Origin: Pigmentiphaga humi
GTDB taxonomy: Bacteria; Pseudomonadota; Gammaproteobacteria; Burkholderiales; Burkholderiaceae_B
Length of the DNA stretch: 64,000 nt
Reading direction: 5' to 3'
NCBI RefSeq assembly: GCF_900606115.1
Contig: NZ_UWPJ01000015.1
Span: forward strand, 124,001-188,000
Part shown: positions 44,501 through 53,185 of the stretch, one piece after another
Layout: each line of letters begins with the position of its first letter
Position numbering within the stretch: the first letter of the stretch is position 1
Translations under genes and position numbers: made by a program
Notes under the pieces: model-generated
What the model saw: the letters and a program-made list of their open reading frames with translations, nothing else
Told to the model about the DNA's origin: nothing
The model's database searches: none

Positions 44501-45216
44501 TCGCGGGCGGCGAGCGACGCCTGCAGGATGGCCGCCAGCGAAGTCTCGCCCTGCTCGTCGGCCGCGTGCGCGAGCAAGGGCGCGACCCGGCGGCGCAAGG
44601 CGTCGGGCGTGCCCCAGTTCGCATCCACCCAGTCCAGCGCCGAACCTTCCAGCCCGTAGCAGTGCTGGCGCCAATAGTCGCGCACGACCTCGGCCAGGAG
44701 GCCGCTATGGTCGGTTTCCAGGGTCTGGGTGAACAGGCTGCCGCTATCGAAAGCGTGCTCGCGCAGCATGCGCTGGCACCAGCCGTGGATGGTGGAAACC
44801 GCGGCCTCGTCCATCCACTGCGCGGCGACGTCCAGCTTGTGCGCGCACTCCGCCCAGCGTGTTTCGTCGATGTCGCGCCTGAGCGCCCCGATCAGTTCGT
44901 CGGGCGCATCGGCCTCGCCGCGGAAGAAACGCGCGGCCTGGGCCAGACGCGTGCGGATGCGGTCGCGCAGTTCCTGGGTCGCGGCGTCGGTGAACGTCAC
45001 CACCAGGATCTCGGGCGGCAGCAGTTCGCGTCCGAAGCCGGCGTGCTCGCCGCCGTGTCCCAGCACCAGCCGGACGAACAGCGCCGAGATCGTGAAAGTC
45101 TTGCCCGTGCCGGCGCTGGCCTCGATCAGCCGGCTGCCGCGCAGCGGCAGGTCCAGGGCGAGATTGCGGGGCGCGCCCCCCGGGGGGCGCTCGTAAGGGC
45201 TTAGGGGGGAGCTCAT
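41497..45216 (-). CDS. recB: Exodeoxyribonuclease V beta subunit (RecB)
   Basis: 1239 residues. UvrD-type helicase with Walker A ASAGTGKT (33-40) and VKVVTVHKSKGLEYP-like motif V near 805-820 (read as VVTVHKSKGLEYP). The C-terminal nuclease domain has D1131, D1144 and K1146 (ADYKSNW) for metal and catalysis. Its first about 16 codons (SSPLSPYERPPGGAPR) are encoded by a copy of the chromosomal GC-rich palindromic repeat. ATGA overlap with recC, GTGA overlap with recD. Confidence 0.96.
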   Translation of the reverse strand: MSSPLSPYERPPGGAPRNLALDLPLRGSRLIEASAGTGKTFTISALFVRLVLGHGGEHAGFGRELLPPEILVVTFTDAATQELRDRIRTRLAQAARFFRGEADAPDELIGALRRDIDETRWAECAHKLDVAAQWMDEAAVSTIHGWCQRMLREHAFDSGSLFTQTLETDHSGLLAEVVRDYWRQHCYGLEGSALDWVDANWGTPDALRRRVAPLLAHAADEQGETSLAAILQASLAARDAELARIKAPWPAWSEALRSLCDAACAAKRVNARKFQPRWYQPWFDKLAAWAADPGQAALDLGTGFQRLTPAFMAEVCDPGHLIDHPALHAMVDLPARLAALPAPDSAMLAHAARWIGRRFDAEKRRRAEMGFDDMLVRLDAALGGENGERLAQLVRAQFPVALIDEFQDTDPIQYRIFDQIYRVAENRDDCALLMIGDPKQAIYAFRGADIHTYLRARAATAGRHHSLDTNYRSTAGMVAAVNRLFEAAEARPAGQGAFLFRQGGDNPLPFVPVRARGKRETLVADGVPCPALTFWLAEQDKPMAGGAYRAAMAAACAGEIVRLLEQGRRGEAGFLEEGVLRPLAPADIAVLVRDMGEAQAIRAELAGRGVRSVYLSDKDSVFDGAEAGDLLRWLKACAEPDDDRKLRAALASAVLALPLDELDALNRDERLWESWVLRFRGYREIWRRQGVLPMLRRFMDDFGLPAALARRADGERVLTNLLHLAELMQQASGELDGEQALIRHLAGHLGQDSQANEAQTLRLESDAELLKVVTVHKSKGLEYPLVFLPFACSFRPADRNKPPLRYHDAQGRLVVSIAPDEHEELLADRERLAEDLRLLYVALTRARHACWLGVADLRRGLAQESAWHRCALGYLAGGGEPLAASAQLGEVLAALDPDGGCLRLAPAPEPGDIRLASAPAGARAPVYRTRSAATGEPWWIASYSALRIASLTGGEEVGSAAERHGDLSPESPDGQKLFDDDVLSLNAAQPVPAASGTGMHRFPRGPAPGTFLHGLFEWAGAEGFAQAAADTERLADAVARRCNRRGLQAWITPLTRWFAATLQERLPLGAGRSFRFADLAAYQVEMEFWFPSRNVDVGRIDALVRQYVQPGMPRPPLEADTLNGMFKGFMDLVFEHEGRYYVADYKSNWLGPADASYTAQAMQAEILAKRYDLQYVLYLLALHRQLAARLPDYDYDRHVGGAVYLFLRGTRAPTCGVAFDCPPRALIEALDALFMGQHQ
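45173..45213 (-). repeat. GC-rich palindromic repeat, copy 2, inside the recB 5' end
   Basis: On the minus strand this reads C-run, CTAAGCCCTTACGAGCG, then CCCCCCGGGGGGCG, closely matching the core of the copies at 10851, 59296 and 59458 but lacking their ACTGGCGGACCGGCG tail. It is wholly translated as the N-terminus of RecB. Confidence 0.75.
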
Positions 45217-48200
45217 ACCTTGCTCCGGGCGCGGCCGGCCGGGCGGTTTTCCATCACGGTTTCCACCAGCGGCAGGTACAGGGTCTCGGCCCAGGCGGCG
45301 AAACCGCCGTCCGCCCACAAGGCGTCGAAATCCGGGTACTGGCGCGCCAGGTAGGGATCGCGGCTGTTTTCGCCGGCGGCGGCCTGGGTGCCTTCGAAGG
45401 TCTTGCGGGCCTGCGCGCGCGCGGCCTCGCGGTCGGGCAGCTCGGCCAGCCACGCGAACGCCGACCGCACCGCCACCGGCGGTGGTTCGCGCATGCCGGC
45501 GTCCCAGGCGTCGAGCAAGGCGCCCAGCCAGGATCGCGCCACTTCAGGCCGGATCGGCGGCAGGCGCAGGTCGCCGTCCGTCGCGGCCAGCGCCGTGGTG
45601 AGGTCCAGGCCCATCGCATTGCCGGCCAGGTGCGCCACCCAGGGGCGGACCAGCCGATGCCACTTCGGCTGGCGCTGGTCGAGGCCCAGGGCGTTGGGCA
45701 CCGCTTCGAGCAGCAAGTGGGCACCGTCCGCGTTGCGCCGCAATCCCGCCAGCCAGCCTGCCAGTTCGATGCCGCCGTGGCGCAGCGCCACGGCTTGCGG
45801 CATGGACAAGACCTCGGGCCAGCCGGCACGCAGCGCGCGATGGCGCGCCAGCAATTCCGGCAGGGGCGCGAGCAGCGCCTCGCCCAGCAACCGGCCGAAG
45901 CCCGCCAGCGGCAGCCGCCCGCCGCGGGCCAGCGCGCCGGCTTCTTCGCGCAGGCGGGAAAGCGCCTCCTGTTCGTCGCCGGCATCCAGCGCGGCGGCCA
46001 GCAGCGCCTCGCTCAGCTGGTAGCGGGCCAGGCCGTCCAGCGCGAAGGGTTCTTCGTCTTCGGCGACCGGATCCGCCTCGTCGAAATAGACCTTGAGCCG
46101 CTGGTTGAAGAAGGCGCGCAGCGGATTGCGCGCAAACCCCTGCAAAGAGGCCAGGTCGAGCGCCGCCGCCGAAGGTGGAGGCGGCAGCGGCGGATCGGAT
46201 GGGGGAGCGGCCGGCGGCGCGTGCACGGCAGCCCATTCGCGGGCGTAGGTGAACCAGGGGCCGTCGGCGGACTGGAAATAGCGCTGGCTGAAAGGCTGCA
46301 GCGGATGGACCGTGGTCAGCGCGCGCAGCAGGCCCTGGCCGTCGTCGTCGCCCGCCAGGCGCCATCCGGCGGCGATGTGATCGCGCAGTTGCGCCACCAG
46401 CACCGACGGCGGCCGCTCGGCATTGTCGCGTACGCTGCGCCCCACCCAGCTCACCAGCAGCGCGTCGCGCGCCGACAGCAGCGCTTCCAGCAGCAGGTAG
46501 CGGTCGTCTTCCCGGCGTGAACGGTCGCCGGGCCGGTAGTCGCCGCGCATCAGGTCGAAATCCGGCGGGGCCTGGATGCGCGGATAGTCGCCGTCGTTCA
46601 TGCCGAGCAGGCACACCACGCGGAAGGGAATCGCCCGCATGGGCATCAGCGTGCAGAAATTGACCGATCCGGCCAGGAAGCGCTGGTTGAGCCGGCCCCG
46701 GTCCAGGCCTTCGAGCCAAGCCTCGCGCACGACCACCAGCGGCAGCGGCTCGCTCAGCCCCGCCCGCTCGCACGACTCCAGCCAGTCTTCGAGCAATTGT
46801 TCGAGACTGCCCAGCGCGGCCTCCTCGCGTTCGGTGGCCGGCGCGAAGAACGCCGCCATCAGCCCGCGCAGGCGCTCCCCCCACTCCTGCGGCGATGCGG
46901 GCCGGGCGAGCGCCGCGCGCGCCTTCTCCAGGCTGTGCAGCAGCGCGTCCAGCGCGCCGACCAGCGAGGCCTCCAGACCGCCGACTTCGTCATAGGGCTC
47001 GATTCCCTGGAACGGCGCGGCCTGGCCCGCCGCGTAGCCCAGCAGCATGCGCCGCAGCCCGAAGCGCCAGGTATTCTGCTCCATTCCCTCGGGCAGCCCC
47101 AGGCTGGCGCGCTGCCCGCCATCCACGCCCCAGCGCACGCCCGCTCCCTGCATCCAGCGATGCAGCTGCGGCAGGTCGGCCTCGCGCAGGCCGAAGCGCT
47201 GGCGCACCGCGGGCACGTCGAGCAGATCGAGGATCTCGCTGGCGGCGAAACGGCTCTCCGGCAGGCGCAGCAGGTGCTCGGCGGCGATCAGCAGCGGCTC
47301 CCGGCCGCGCTGTCCCTGGTCGGCCAGCGTGAACGGGATGCGGCGCGGATCCCTGGCGTCCAGCTGCCCGAACACCGCGCGGATGTGCGGCGCGTAGACG
47401 TCGATGTCCGGCACCATGACGATCACGTCGCGCGGACGCAGGCCGGGATCGGCGTCGAAACGCGCCAGCAACTGGTCGTGCAGGATCTCGACTTCGCGCT
47501 GCGGACTGTGCGCCAGGTGAAAGCGCACCGAATCGTCGTGCGCGGGATCCACGGGCTCCCATTGCCGGCGGGTTTCTTCCAGCGTGCGCAGGTTCAGGAT
47601 GTCGTCCTGGAGCTGCGCCAGCAGATGATCGGCCCGCGGCTCGCTGAACAGGTCGATGCGCCGGTCGGTGATGGAAGCGAAATGCTCCTGGTAGCGCTCG
47701 GGAATGTCGTAGGTGTCGAGCAGATGGATGTAGTCCCTGCCCTGCTTGCCCCAGGCGGCCAGCAGCGGATGGCCGAAGGCGTGCAGCGCCTCGCCGTCGG
47801 CGGGAACCGGCAGGCCCGGCTTGCGCTGCTGGCGCCGGTACCGGTGGCGCAGCAGGTCCTGGTCGGCGACGATGTCGGTCCAGTGATGCTGGCAGGGATT
47901 GTGCACGCACAGCAGCACCTGGCAGAACTTGGACAGCGCGGCCAGCGCTTCCAGCGCCTGCGCCGGCAGCGAGGAAATGCCGAACACGATCACCCGGCGC
48001 GGCAGGCCGGAAGGCGCTTCGTCCAACTGCGCCAGCCGGGACAGAAAGCGCCGGTGCACCCGCGCCCGCCCCTGGATCAGCCCGTCGTCGCCCAGGTCCG
48101 CGAGCACCGCGCGCCACAGCTCGGCCTGCCAGCGTTCCTGCGGCTCCAGCGGCACCTCGCCGCGCCGGGAGGTACGCAGCACGTCGCGCCCCTGCTCCCA

Positions 48201-48701
48201 ATCGGTCAGCCAATCGGCGCGGTACACCTGGTACTGGTCATAGAGGTCGGCCAGGCGCAGCGCCAATTGGTGGCGCTTGCGCATGCCGTCGTCGTCGGCC
48301 AGGAAGCGGCGCAGCGGCAGAAAGGCCTCTTGCGCCAGCAGGTCCGGCAACAGCCTCAGCAGGCGCCAGGCGAGCTCGCCCCGTTCCAGGGCGGAAGTCT
48401 CGGGCAGGCGGTCGCGCCCCAGCACGGACCGATAGGCTTGCCAGAGGAAGCGCGCCGGCAACTGCACGTCGAGCGCGGCGGCGATGCCGCAGCCCTGCTC
48501 GGCGCCCGGCACGCGCGGATCCTCGGCCAGCGCGAACTTGAGCCACTGCGCGATGCCGTTGCTCTGCACCAGTATGGTTTCGTTCTCCAGCGGCGCGAGC
48601 GGATAGCGCTGCATCCACGAAACAGCCAGGCCGCGCAGGTCTTCCAGGCGATTGCCATGGACCACCATGAAGCCGGGCGTCAGCGGAGAGGAACGGGGCA
48701 T
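45213..48701 (-). CDS. recC: Exodeoxyribonuclease V gamma subunit (RecC)
   Basis: 1162 residues. Family start VVHGNRLEDLRGLAVSWM and ENETILVQSNGIAQWLKFAL, an inactive-helicase body with VMVPDIDVYAPHIRAVFGQL and LLGMNDGDYPR, and a PD-(D/E)XK-like C-terminal domain. RecC recognises Chi and splits the DNA strands. The start could be ATG 48701 or the internal ATG 48668 (MVVHGNRL), which matches the E. coli N-terminus more closely. First gene of recC-recB-recD; no ptrA lies between recC and recB. Confidence 0.95.
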   Translation of the reverse strand: MPRSSPLTPGFMVVHGNRLEDLRGLAVSWMQRYPLAPLENETILVQSNGIAQWLKFALAEDPRVPGAEQGCGIAAALDVQLPARFLWQAYRSVLGRDRLPETSALERGELAWRLLRLLPDLLAQEAFLPLRRFLADDDGMRKRHQLALRLADLYDQYQVYRADWLTDWEQGRDVLRTSRRGEVPLEPQERWQAELWRAVLADLGDDGLIQGRARVHRRFLSRLAQLDEAPSGLPRRVIVFGISSLPAQALEALAALSKFCQVLLCVHNPCQHHWTDIVADQDLLRHRYRRQQRKPGLPVPADGEALHAFGHPLLAAWGKQGRDYIHLLDTYDIPERYQEHFASITDRRIDLFSEPRADHLLAQLQDDILNLRTLEETRRQWEPVDPAHDDSVRFHLAHSPQREVEILHDQLLARFDADPGLRPRDVIVMVPDIDVYAPHIRAVFGQLDARDPRRIPFTLADQGQRGREPLLIAAEHLLRLPESRFAASEILDLLDVPAVRQRFGLREADLPQLHRWMQGAGVRWGVDGGQRASLGLPEGMEQNTWRFGLRRMLLGYAAGQAAPFQGIEPYDEVGGLEASLVGALDALLHSLEKARAALARPASPQEWGERLRGLMAAFFAPATEREEAALGSLEQLLEDWLESCERAGLSEPLPLVVVREAWLEGLDRGRLNQRFLAGSVNFCTLMPMRAIPFRVVCLLGMNDGDYPRIQAPPDFDLMRGDYRPGDRSRREDDRYLLLEALLSARDALLVSWVGRSVRDNAERPPSVLVAQLRDHIAAGWRLAGDDDGQGLLRALTTVHPLQPFSQRYFQSADGPWFTYAREWAAVHAPPAAPPSDPPLPPPPSAAALDLASLQGFARNPLRAFFNQRLKVYFDEADPVAEDEEPFALDGLARYQLSEALLAAALDAGDEQEALSRLREEAGALARGGRLPLAGFGRLLGEALLAPLPELLARHRALRAGWPEVLSMPQAVALRHGGIELAGWLAGLRRNADGAHLLLEAVPNALGLDQRQPKWHRLVRPWVAHLAGNAMGLDLTTALAATDGDLRLPPIRPEVARSWLGALLDAWDAGMREPPPVAVRSAFAWLAELPDREAARAQARKTFEGTQAAAGENSRDPYLARQYPDFDALWADGGFAAWAETLYLPLVETVMENRPAGRARSKV

Positions 48702-48711
48702 GGGCGCGTGC

Positions 48712-49389
48712 TCAGCGGCGCATGCGGCGCTGGCGCTCCAGGTTCAGCCGTTCGACCAGGTCGTTCGCCAGCACGGTATTACCCGCCTCGCGCCCCACGT
48801 CGGCGGCGTTCTTGCCCTGGGCGTTGCGCGCGTAGCCGTCCGCGCCCTCGTCCAGCAGCAGCTTGACGGTGGGGCCGCGGTCATAGCGCATCGCCATCAT
48901 CAGCGGCGTCGTCTGGTCCGGCGATTCGGCATCGATGTAGGCATGGTGTTCGATCAGCAGGCTCACCGCGTCGTTGTGCCCCATCGTCGCGGCGTAGTGC
49001 AGGGCCGTCCAGCCCGGCTGGTTCACTTCCGCTCCGCGTTCGATGAGCTTCTCCATGCGCGCGGTCTCGCCGAGTATGGCCAGGTACATCAGCGGCGTCT
49101 CGCCCAGCAGGTTCTTGCGGTTGACGTCGATGCGCGGGTCCGCCAGCAGCACGTCGTAGACCTCCCAGGCCTGCTCCTTGATGGCTTCCACCAAGGGCGG
49201 GTTGCTCGCCGCGTTGGGGGCATTGGGATCGATGCCGCGAACCAGCAGCGACTTGACCGACTTGGCCCGGTCGTTGCGGAGGTCCACCCAGAAATCGTCG
49301 GCCGTATCGGCATGGGCCGACGCCATCGCCAGGCAGCATCCAAGCGCCGCGAGCGTTTGCAGTCCGATTGTTTTCATACGGGTACGCAT
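48712..49389 (-). CDS. Secreted ankyrin-repeat protein
   Basis: 225 residues from ATG 49389 (GAGG 9 nt upstream; ATG 49404 overlaps that site). Signal peptide to about residue 27 (LAALGCCLAMASAHA). Four or more ankyrin repeats fill 35-205: NPPLVEAIKEQAWEVYDVLL, GETPLMYLAILGETARMEKL, GWTALHYAATMGHNDAVSLL, TTPLMMAMRYDRGPTVKLLL. A periplasmic protein-binding role is likely; the partner is unknown. It lies between tatD and recC with a 10-bp gap to recC. Confidence 0.88.
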   Translation of the reverse strand: MRTRMKTIGLQTLAALGCCLAMASAHADTADDFWVDLRNDRAKSVKSLLVRGIDPNAPNAASNPPLVEAIKEQAWEVYDVLLADPRIDVNRKNLLGETPLMYLAILGETARMEKLIERGAEVNQPGWTALHYAATMGHNDAVSLLIEHHAYIDAESPDQTTPLMMAMRYDRGPTVKLLLDEGADGYARNAQGKNAADVGREAGNTVLANDLVERLNLERQRRMRR

Positions 49390-49460
49390 CTGCGCATGCC
49401 TCATTGCATTGGGAAATAGAACTGTGCCGCCGGGTAGGCCACTCGGCGGCGAATCAAGCT

Positions 49461-49493
49461 GAGTTAAAGCTATTTATAACTTCAACTTAACTC
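49461..49493. repeat. Inverted repeat at the tatD 3' end
   Basis: GAGTTAA (49461-49467) and TTAACTC (49487-49493) are perfect 7-bp arms around an AT-rich centre; the right arm overlaps the tatD stop codon. There is no clear T-tract, so it may be a weak terminator or nothing. Confidence 0.35.
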
Positions 49494-50257
49494 TTTATAT
49501 CTTTGAAAAGATTGAAAAAATTCTCTGTCGATGCGCTTTCGATCGCAGCGACTGGAACCCCTCGGAGTTCGGCGATTTTCTCCGCCACGTGGATCACCTT
49601 GGACGGATCGTTGAGCTTGCCGCGATACGGCACCGGCGCCAGGTAGGGCGAGTCGGTCTCGATCAGCAGCCGCTCCAGGGGAACGTTGCGCGCCACCTCC
49701 TGCAAGTCGCGCGCGCTCTTGAAAGTGACGATGCCGGAAAAGGAAATGTGGAAATTCATCGCGATCGCCGCATCGGCCACCTGCTGCGATTCGGTAAAGC
49801 AGTGCATCACCCCGCCGACCTCGGCCGCGCCCTCCTCCTGCATGATGCGCAGGGTATCGTCCGAAGCCGAACGCGTGTGGATGATCAGCGGCTTGCCGGT
49901 CGCGCGGGCCGCCCGGATATGGCGGCGGAACCGCTCGCGCTGCCATTCCAGGTCGCCGGTCAGGCGGTAGTAGTCCAGGCCGGTCTCGCCGATGGCGACG
50001 ACTTTGGGCGTGGCGGCCATCTCGACCAGTTGCTCGACCGAGGGATCGGGCGTGTCTTCGTAGTCGGGATGCACCCCGACCGAGGCCCACAGGTTGTCGT
50101 GCTGTGCCACCAGTTCCACCAGGCCCGGCCAGTCCGGCAGGTTGACGCTGACGCACAGCGCGCAGCCCACGCCATTCGTGCGCATGCGCGCGAGCACGTC
50201 CGGCAGCTGCGCGGCCAGTTCGGGAAAATCCAGGTGACAGTGCGAATCGACAAACAT
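49487..50257 (-). CDS. tatD: TatD-family metal-dependent hydrolase/DNase
   Basis: 256-residue TIM-barrel hydrolase. Metal ligands: H6 and H8 (DSHCHLD), E in GETGLDYYR near 92, H in IHTRSA near 127, H in MHCFTES near 153 and D in IETDSPYLAP near 203. ATG 50257 (MFVDSHCHL) is the family-typical start, though no strong Shine-Dalgarno precedes it. Last gene of the mltG-tmk-holB-tatD cluster, 48 bp after holB. Its 3' end is unusually AT-rich. Confidence 0.93.
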   Translation of the reverse strand: MFVDSHCHLDFPELAAQLPDVLARMRTNGVGCALCVSVNLPDWPGLVELVAQHDNLWASVGVHPDYEDTPDPSVEQLVEMAATPKVVAIGETGLDYYRLTGDLEWQRERFRRHIRAARATGKPLIIHTRSASDDTLRIMQEEGAAEVGGVMHCFTESQQVADAAIAMNFHISFSGIVTFKSARDLQEVARNVPLERLLIETDSPYLAPVPYRGKLNDPSKVIHVAEKIAELRGVPVAAIESASTENFFNLFKDIKS

Positions 50258-50305
50258 GGCAGGTGTACGACGTATCAAATAACGGTAATCGAGGCACGGC
50301 AGCCG

Positions 50306-51385
50306 TCAGGCGGCCGTCTTGCGCGGAGCGGCGCATGCGCCGCAGACCTGGTTCAGCACGTCCTGGGCGAACAGTCGCGGGCTCAGCGGGTGGTCGGCGA
50401 TCATGCGCTGCCGGCCGAGCCAGCGCGCCAGCTCGCCTATCCGCGACCGGCCTGCGCGCGCTCCGATCTTGGCGGTCGCGGCCGCCAGGTCGGGGAAATA
50501 GCGGGCGGCCGTACCGGCCTGCGCCAGCGCAATGTCGGCCGCCAGGCGCTGCAGCGCATCCATCCATGCCGCAGGCGGCGTCTTGTCCAGGGCATCGACC
50601 AATTGGCCGACGTCGGGCGCCTTGCCCTGTGCCAGCGCCGATGCCAGTGTATCGAGCCAGGCCGCCCGCGGCGGCAGGCCCGCTTCGGCATGTCGCCAGG
50701 CGACGACCGGCGCTCCGCCCGACGCGGCCAGGTGCGCGGCGGCATCGGCCACGCCCTGCTGCTGCAGCCAGGCCAGCGCCGGGCCGGTCGCGGGCGCCCC
50801 CAGCGGCAGCCGGCGGCAACGCGATACCAGCGTCGGCAGCAGCCTGTCGGGCGCGTCCGATACCAGCAGGAACACCGTATGCGCCGGCGGTTCCTCCAGG
50901 ATCTTGAGCAGGCCGTTGGCCGAGATCACGTTGAGGGCCTCGGCCGGGTACAGCAGCACCACTCGCAAGCCGCCGCGGTGCGTGCCGGTATTGGCCCACG
51001 ATTCGATGGCGCGGATCTGCTCGATGCGGATCTCGCGCGAAGGCGCGCGTTTGGAGCCGGCCTTGGCGGTGTCGGCCTCGCCGCCCTCGCCGTCGCCCTC
51101 GGCGTCCTCGGCCTGCCCTTCAGCCAGCGCGACCGCCTCGGGGCGGATCCGCCGGAAATCCGGGTGGTTGCCGGACGCATACCAGGTACAAGCCGGGCAA
51201 CCGCCGCAGGCCATGCCGCCCTCGGGCCGCTCGCACAACAGACTGGCGGCCGCCGCGCGCGCGAACTCGACCTTGCCTATGCCGGCCAGGCCATGGATCA
51301 GCCAGGCATGAGCGAAGCGCCGCCGCTGCTCCTCGCCCAGCCAGGCGCGCGCCGCCTCTTCATGCCAGGGATAGAAACGCGGCAT
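50306..51385 (-). CDS. holB: DNA polymerase III delta' subunit
   Basis: 359-residue AAA+ clamp-loader subunit. P-loop-like HGLAGIGKVEFA near 31-42 and zinc-binding cysteines C51, C60, C63, C66 (CGGCPAC), then the sensor-region LLKILEEPPAHTVFLLVSD and PTLVSRCR (SRC motif). An acidic insertion (about 88-112, EGQAEDAEGDGEGGEAD) between zinc domain and core is unusual in length. The start overlaps the tmk stop (TGATG). Confidence 0.93.
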   Translation of the reverse strand: MPRFYPWHEEAARAWLGEEQRRRFAHAWLIHGLAGIGKVEFARAAAASLLCERPEGGMACGGCPACTWYASGNHPDFRRIRPEAVALAEGQAEDAEGDGEGGEADTAKAGSKRAPSREIRIEQIRAIESWANTGTHRGGLRVVLLYPAEALNVISANGLLKILEEPPAHTVFLLVSDAPDRLLPTLVSRCRRLPLGAPATGPALAWLQQQGVADAAAHLAASGGAPVVAWRHAEAGLPPRAAWLDTLASALAQGKAPDVGQLVDALDKTPPAAWMDALQRLAADIALAQAGTAARYFPDLAAATAKIGARAGRSRIGELARWLGRQRMIADHPLSPRLFAQDVLNQVCGACAAPRKTAA

Positions 51386-52026
51386 CACGACCGCTCTCCC
51401 GCCCCGGCCACGCAAGCGTGCAGCAGTCCGGCCAGTTCGGTCCGGATCGCCTCGATCGAACGGGTGGAATCGATCAGGTGGAAACGCGCCGGATCGGCCT
51501 GCACCCGGGCATGATAGGCCGCGCGCGTGCGCTCGAAGAAGGCGTCGTCTTCGCGCTCGAAGCGGTCGAGCACGCGGGTGCGCCCCAGGCGTTCGCGCGC
51601 CACTTCCAGCGGGACGTCGAACAGGCAGGTCAGATCGGGCTGCAGGCCGCCGTGGACCCACTGCTCCAGCACCGCGATGCGCTCGGCCGGCAGGCCGCGT
51701 CCGCCGCCCTGATAGGCATAGGTCGCATCGGTAAAGCGGTCGCACACGACCCACCTGCCCGCGGCCAGCGCGGGCTCGATGACGGTGCGGATGTGCTCGC
51801 TGCGCCCCGCGAACATCAGCAGGCATTCGGTCTCCAGCCGCATCGGTTCGGACAGCAGCAGGTCGCGCAGCCGTTCACCCAGCGGCGTGCCGCCGGGCTC
51901 GCGCGTCTGCACCACCTCCAGGCCCAGGCTGCGCAGCTCGGCGACCAGCCAGTCCAGGTGGGTGCTCTTGCCGGCGCCGTCCACGCCTTCCAGGGTGATG
52001 AAGCGGCCGCGTACAGGCGCGCTCAT
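51385..52026 (-). CDS. tmk: Thymidylate kinase
   Basis: 213 residues. P-loop [10 protein letters not shown] at 13-22, [14 protein letters not shown] (DR/E-binding loop), [19 protein letters not shown] (DRx motif) and [12 protein letters not shown]. It phosphorylates dTMP to dTDP for DNA synthesis. Start ATG overlaps the mltG stop by 4 nt. In the common mltG-tmk-holB order. Confidence 0.96.
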   Translation of the reverse strand: MSAPVRGRFITLEGVDGAGKSTHLDWLVAELRSLGLEVVQTREPGGTPLGERLRDLLLSEPMRLETECLLMFAGRSEHIRTVIEPALAAGRWVVCDRFTDATYAYQGGGRGLPAERIAVLEQWVHGGLQPDLTCLFDVPLEVARERLGRTRVLDRFEREDDAFFERTRAAYHARVQADPARFHLIDSTRSIEAIRTELAGLLHACVAGAGERS

Positions 52027-53141
52027 GGCTGGGACTCCGCGGAAGGCATGGCGCCCTCGAGAGGCACGTCGGCCGGCGCGGCGTCCACCGGGCCGGGCGG
52101 CGGCGCCGCGGGCGGGCTCGTCTGGCCGCGGCCGAGCTGGTAGCGGCCGACGTTGCGGTTGTGGGTATCCAGCGTTTCGGAGAAAGCGCTGGTGCCGTTG
52201 CCGCGCGAGACGAAGTAAAGAAACTTGTGGGGCTCGGGCTGCACCGCCGCCAGCAGCGAAGCGCGTCCGGGGCTGGAGATGGGCGTGGGCGGCAAGCCGC
52301 GCCGGGTGTAGGTATTCCACGGCGTGTCCGCGCGCAGGTCGCGCCGCCGCAGATTGCCGTCGAACACTTCGCCCAGCCCGTAGATCACGGTCGGGTCGGT
52401 CTGCAGCGGCATGCCCAGCCTCAGCCGGTTGATGAACACGCCTGCGATGCGTTCCCGATCGGTATGCAAACCGGTTTCCTTTTCGATGATGGAGGCCAGG
52501 ATCAGCGCCTCGTAGGGCGAACCCAGCGGCAGGCTCTCATGGCGCCGGCCCCAGACGTCGGCCAGTTCGCGCTGCTGGGCGCGGTGGGCGCGGCGCAGGA
52601 TGTCGATGTCGCTGGACCCCACGGCGAACAGGTAGGTATCGGGAAAGAACAGCCCCTCGGGATGGCTGGTGGAGGCGCCGACCATCGCGGCGACGGCGGC
52701 GTCGTCCAGGCCGTCCAGCGTCTGGCGGACGTCCGGGTGGCGGCGCAGCGCGGCCCGGATCTGGCGGAAATTCCAGCCTTCGATGAAGGTGATCTCGCGC
52801 TGCGTGACGTCGCCGCGCGCCAGTCGCGTCAGCAGCGTCCACAGCGATTCGCCGCGCACCACCTCGTAGCCTCCCGCCTTGATCCGGCGCTCCGTGCCGG
52901 TGATGCGCGCATAGGCGATCAGGACCTCGGGCGGCACGTCGATGCCGGCCTCGCGGATCCGAAGGGCGATGCCGCGCATGGTCGTGCCTTCGTCGATGAC
53001 GAAATCGACCTTGTCGGACGGCAGCGAAAGCGGCATGCGCAGGTAGGCGACGGCGGCGCCTATGCCTGCCAGCGCCAGCAGCATCAGTGCGATGAACGAT
53101 ACCGCCAGCGTGCGCTTGAGGGAAAAATGTCGTTTGGGCAT
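52023..53141 (-). CDS. mltG: Endolytic murein transglycosylase
   Basis: 372 residues: one N-terminal membrane helix (about 11-33), LysM-like region, then the YceG catalytic domain with catalytic glutamate E220 in SIIEKET, and family stretches [12 protein letters not shown] and [14 protein letters not shown]. The C-terminus from about 335 is Pro/Ala-rich and likely disordered. It cleaves nascent glycan strands, setting their length. First gene of its cluster, divergent from ygfZ with only 44 bp between. Confidence 0.95.
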   Translation of the reverse strand: MPKRHFSLKRTLAVSFIALMLLALAGIGAAVAYLRMPLSLPSDKVDFVIDEGTTMRGIALRIREAGIDVPPEVLIAYARITGTERRIKAGGYEVVRGESLWTLLTRLARGDVTQREITFIEGWNFRQIRAALRRHPDVRQTLDGLDDAAVAAMVGASTSHPEGLFFPDTYLFAVGSSDIDILRRAHRAQQRELADVWGRRHESLPLGSPYEALILASIIEKETGLHTDRERIAGVFINRLRLGMPLQTDPTVIYGLGEVFDGNLRRRDLRADTPWNTYTRRGLPPTPISSPGRASLLAAVQPEPHKFLYFVSRGNGTSAFSETLDTHNRNVGRYQLGRGQTSPPAAPPPGPVDAAPADVPLEGAMPSAESQP

Positions 53142-53149
53142 GGGCTGCC

Positions 53150-53155
53150 TATAAT
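53150..53155 (+). promoter_or_regulatory. Candidate -10 element for ygfZ
   Basis: Perfect TATAAT in the 44-bp divergent gap between mltG and ygfZ, about 30 bp before the ygfZ ATG. No matching -35 at normal spacing is obvious. Confidence 0.4.
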
Positions 53156-53185
53156 ACTTCGATCGACTTCATCGACTACTCCAAG

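Noticed and set aside
39422-44674. Apparent 1750-codon frame joining recB antiphase sequence to recD
   Set aside because: Only the part from GTG 41500 matches RecD; the upstream part is an out-of-frame reading of recB.
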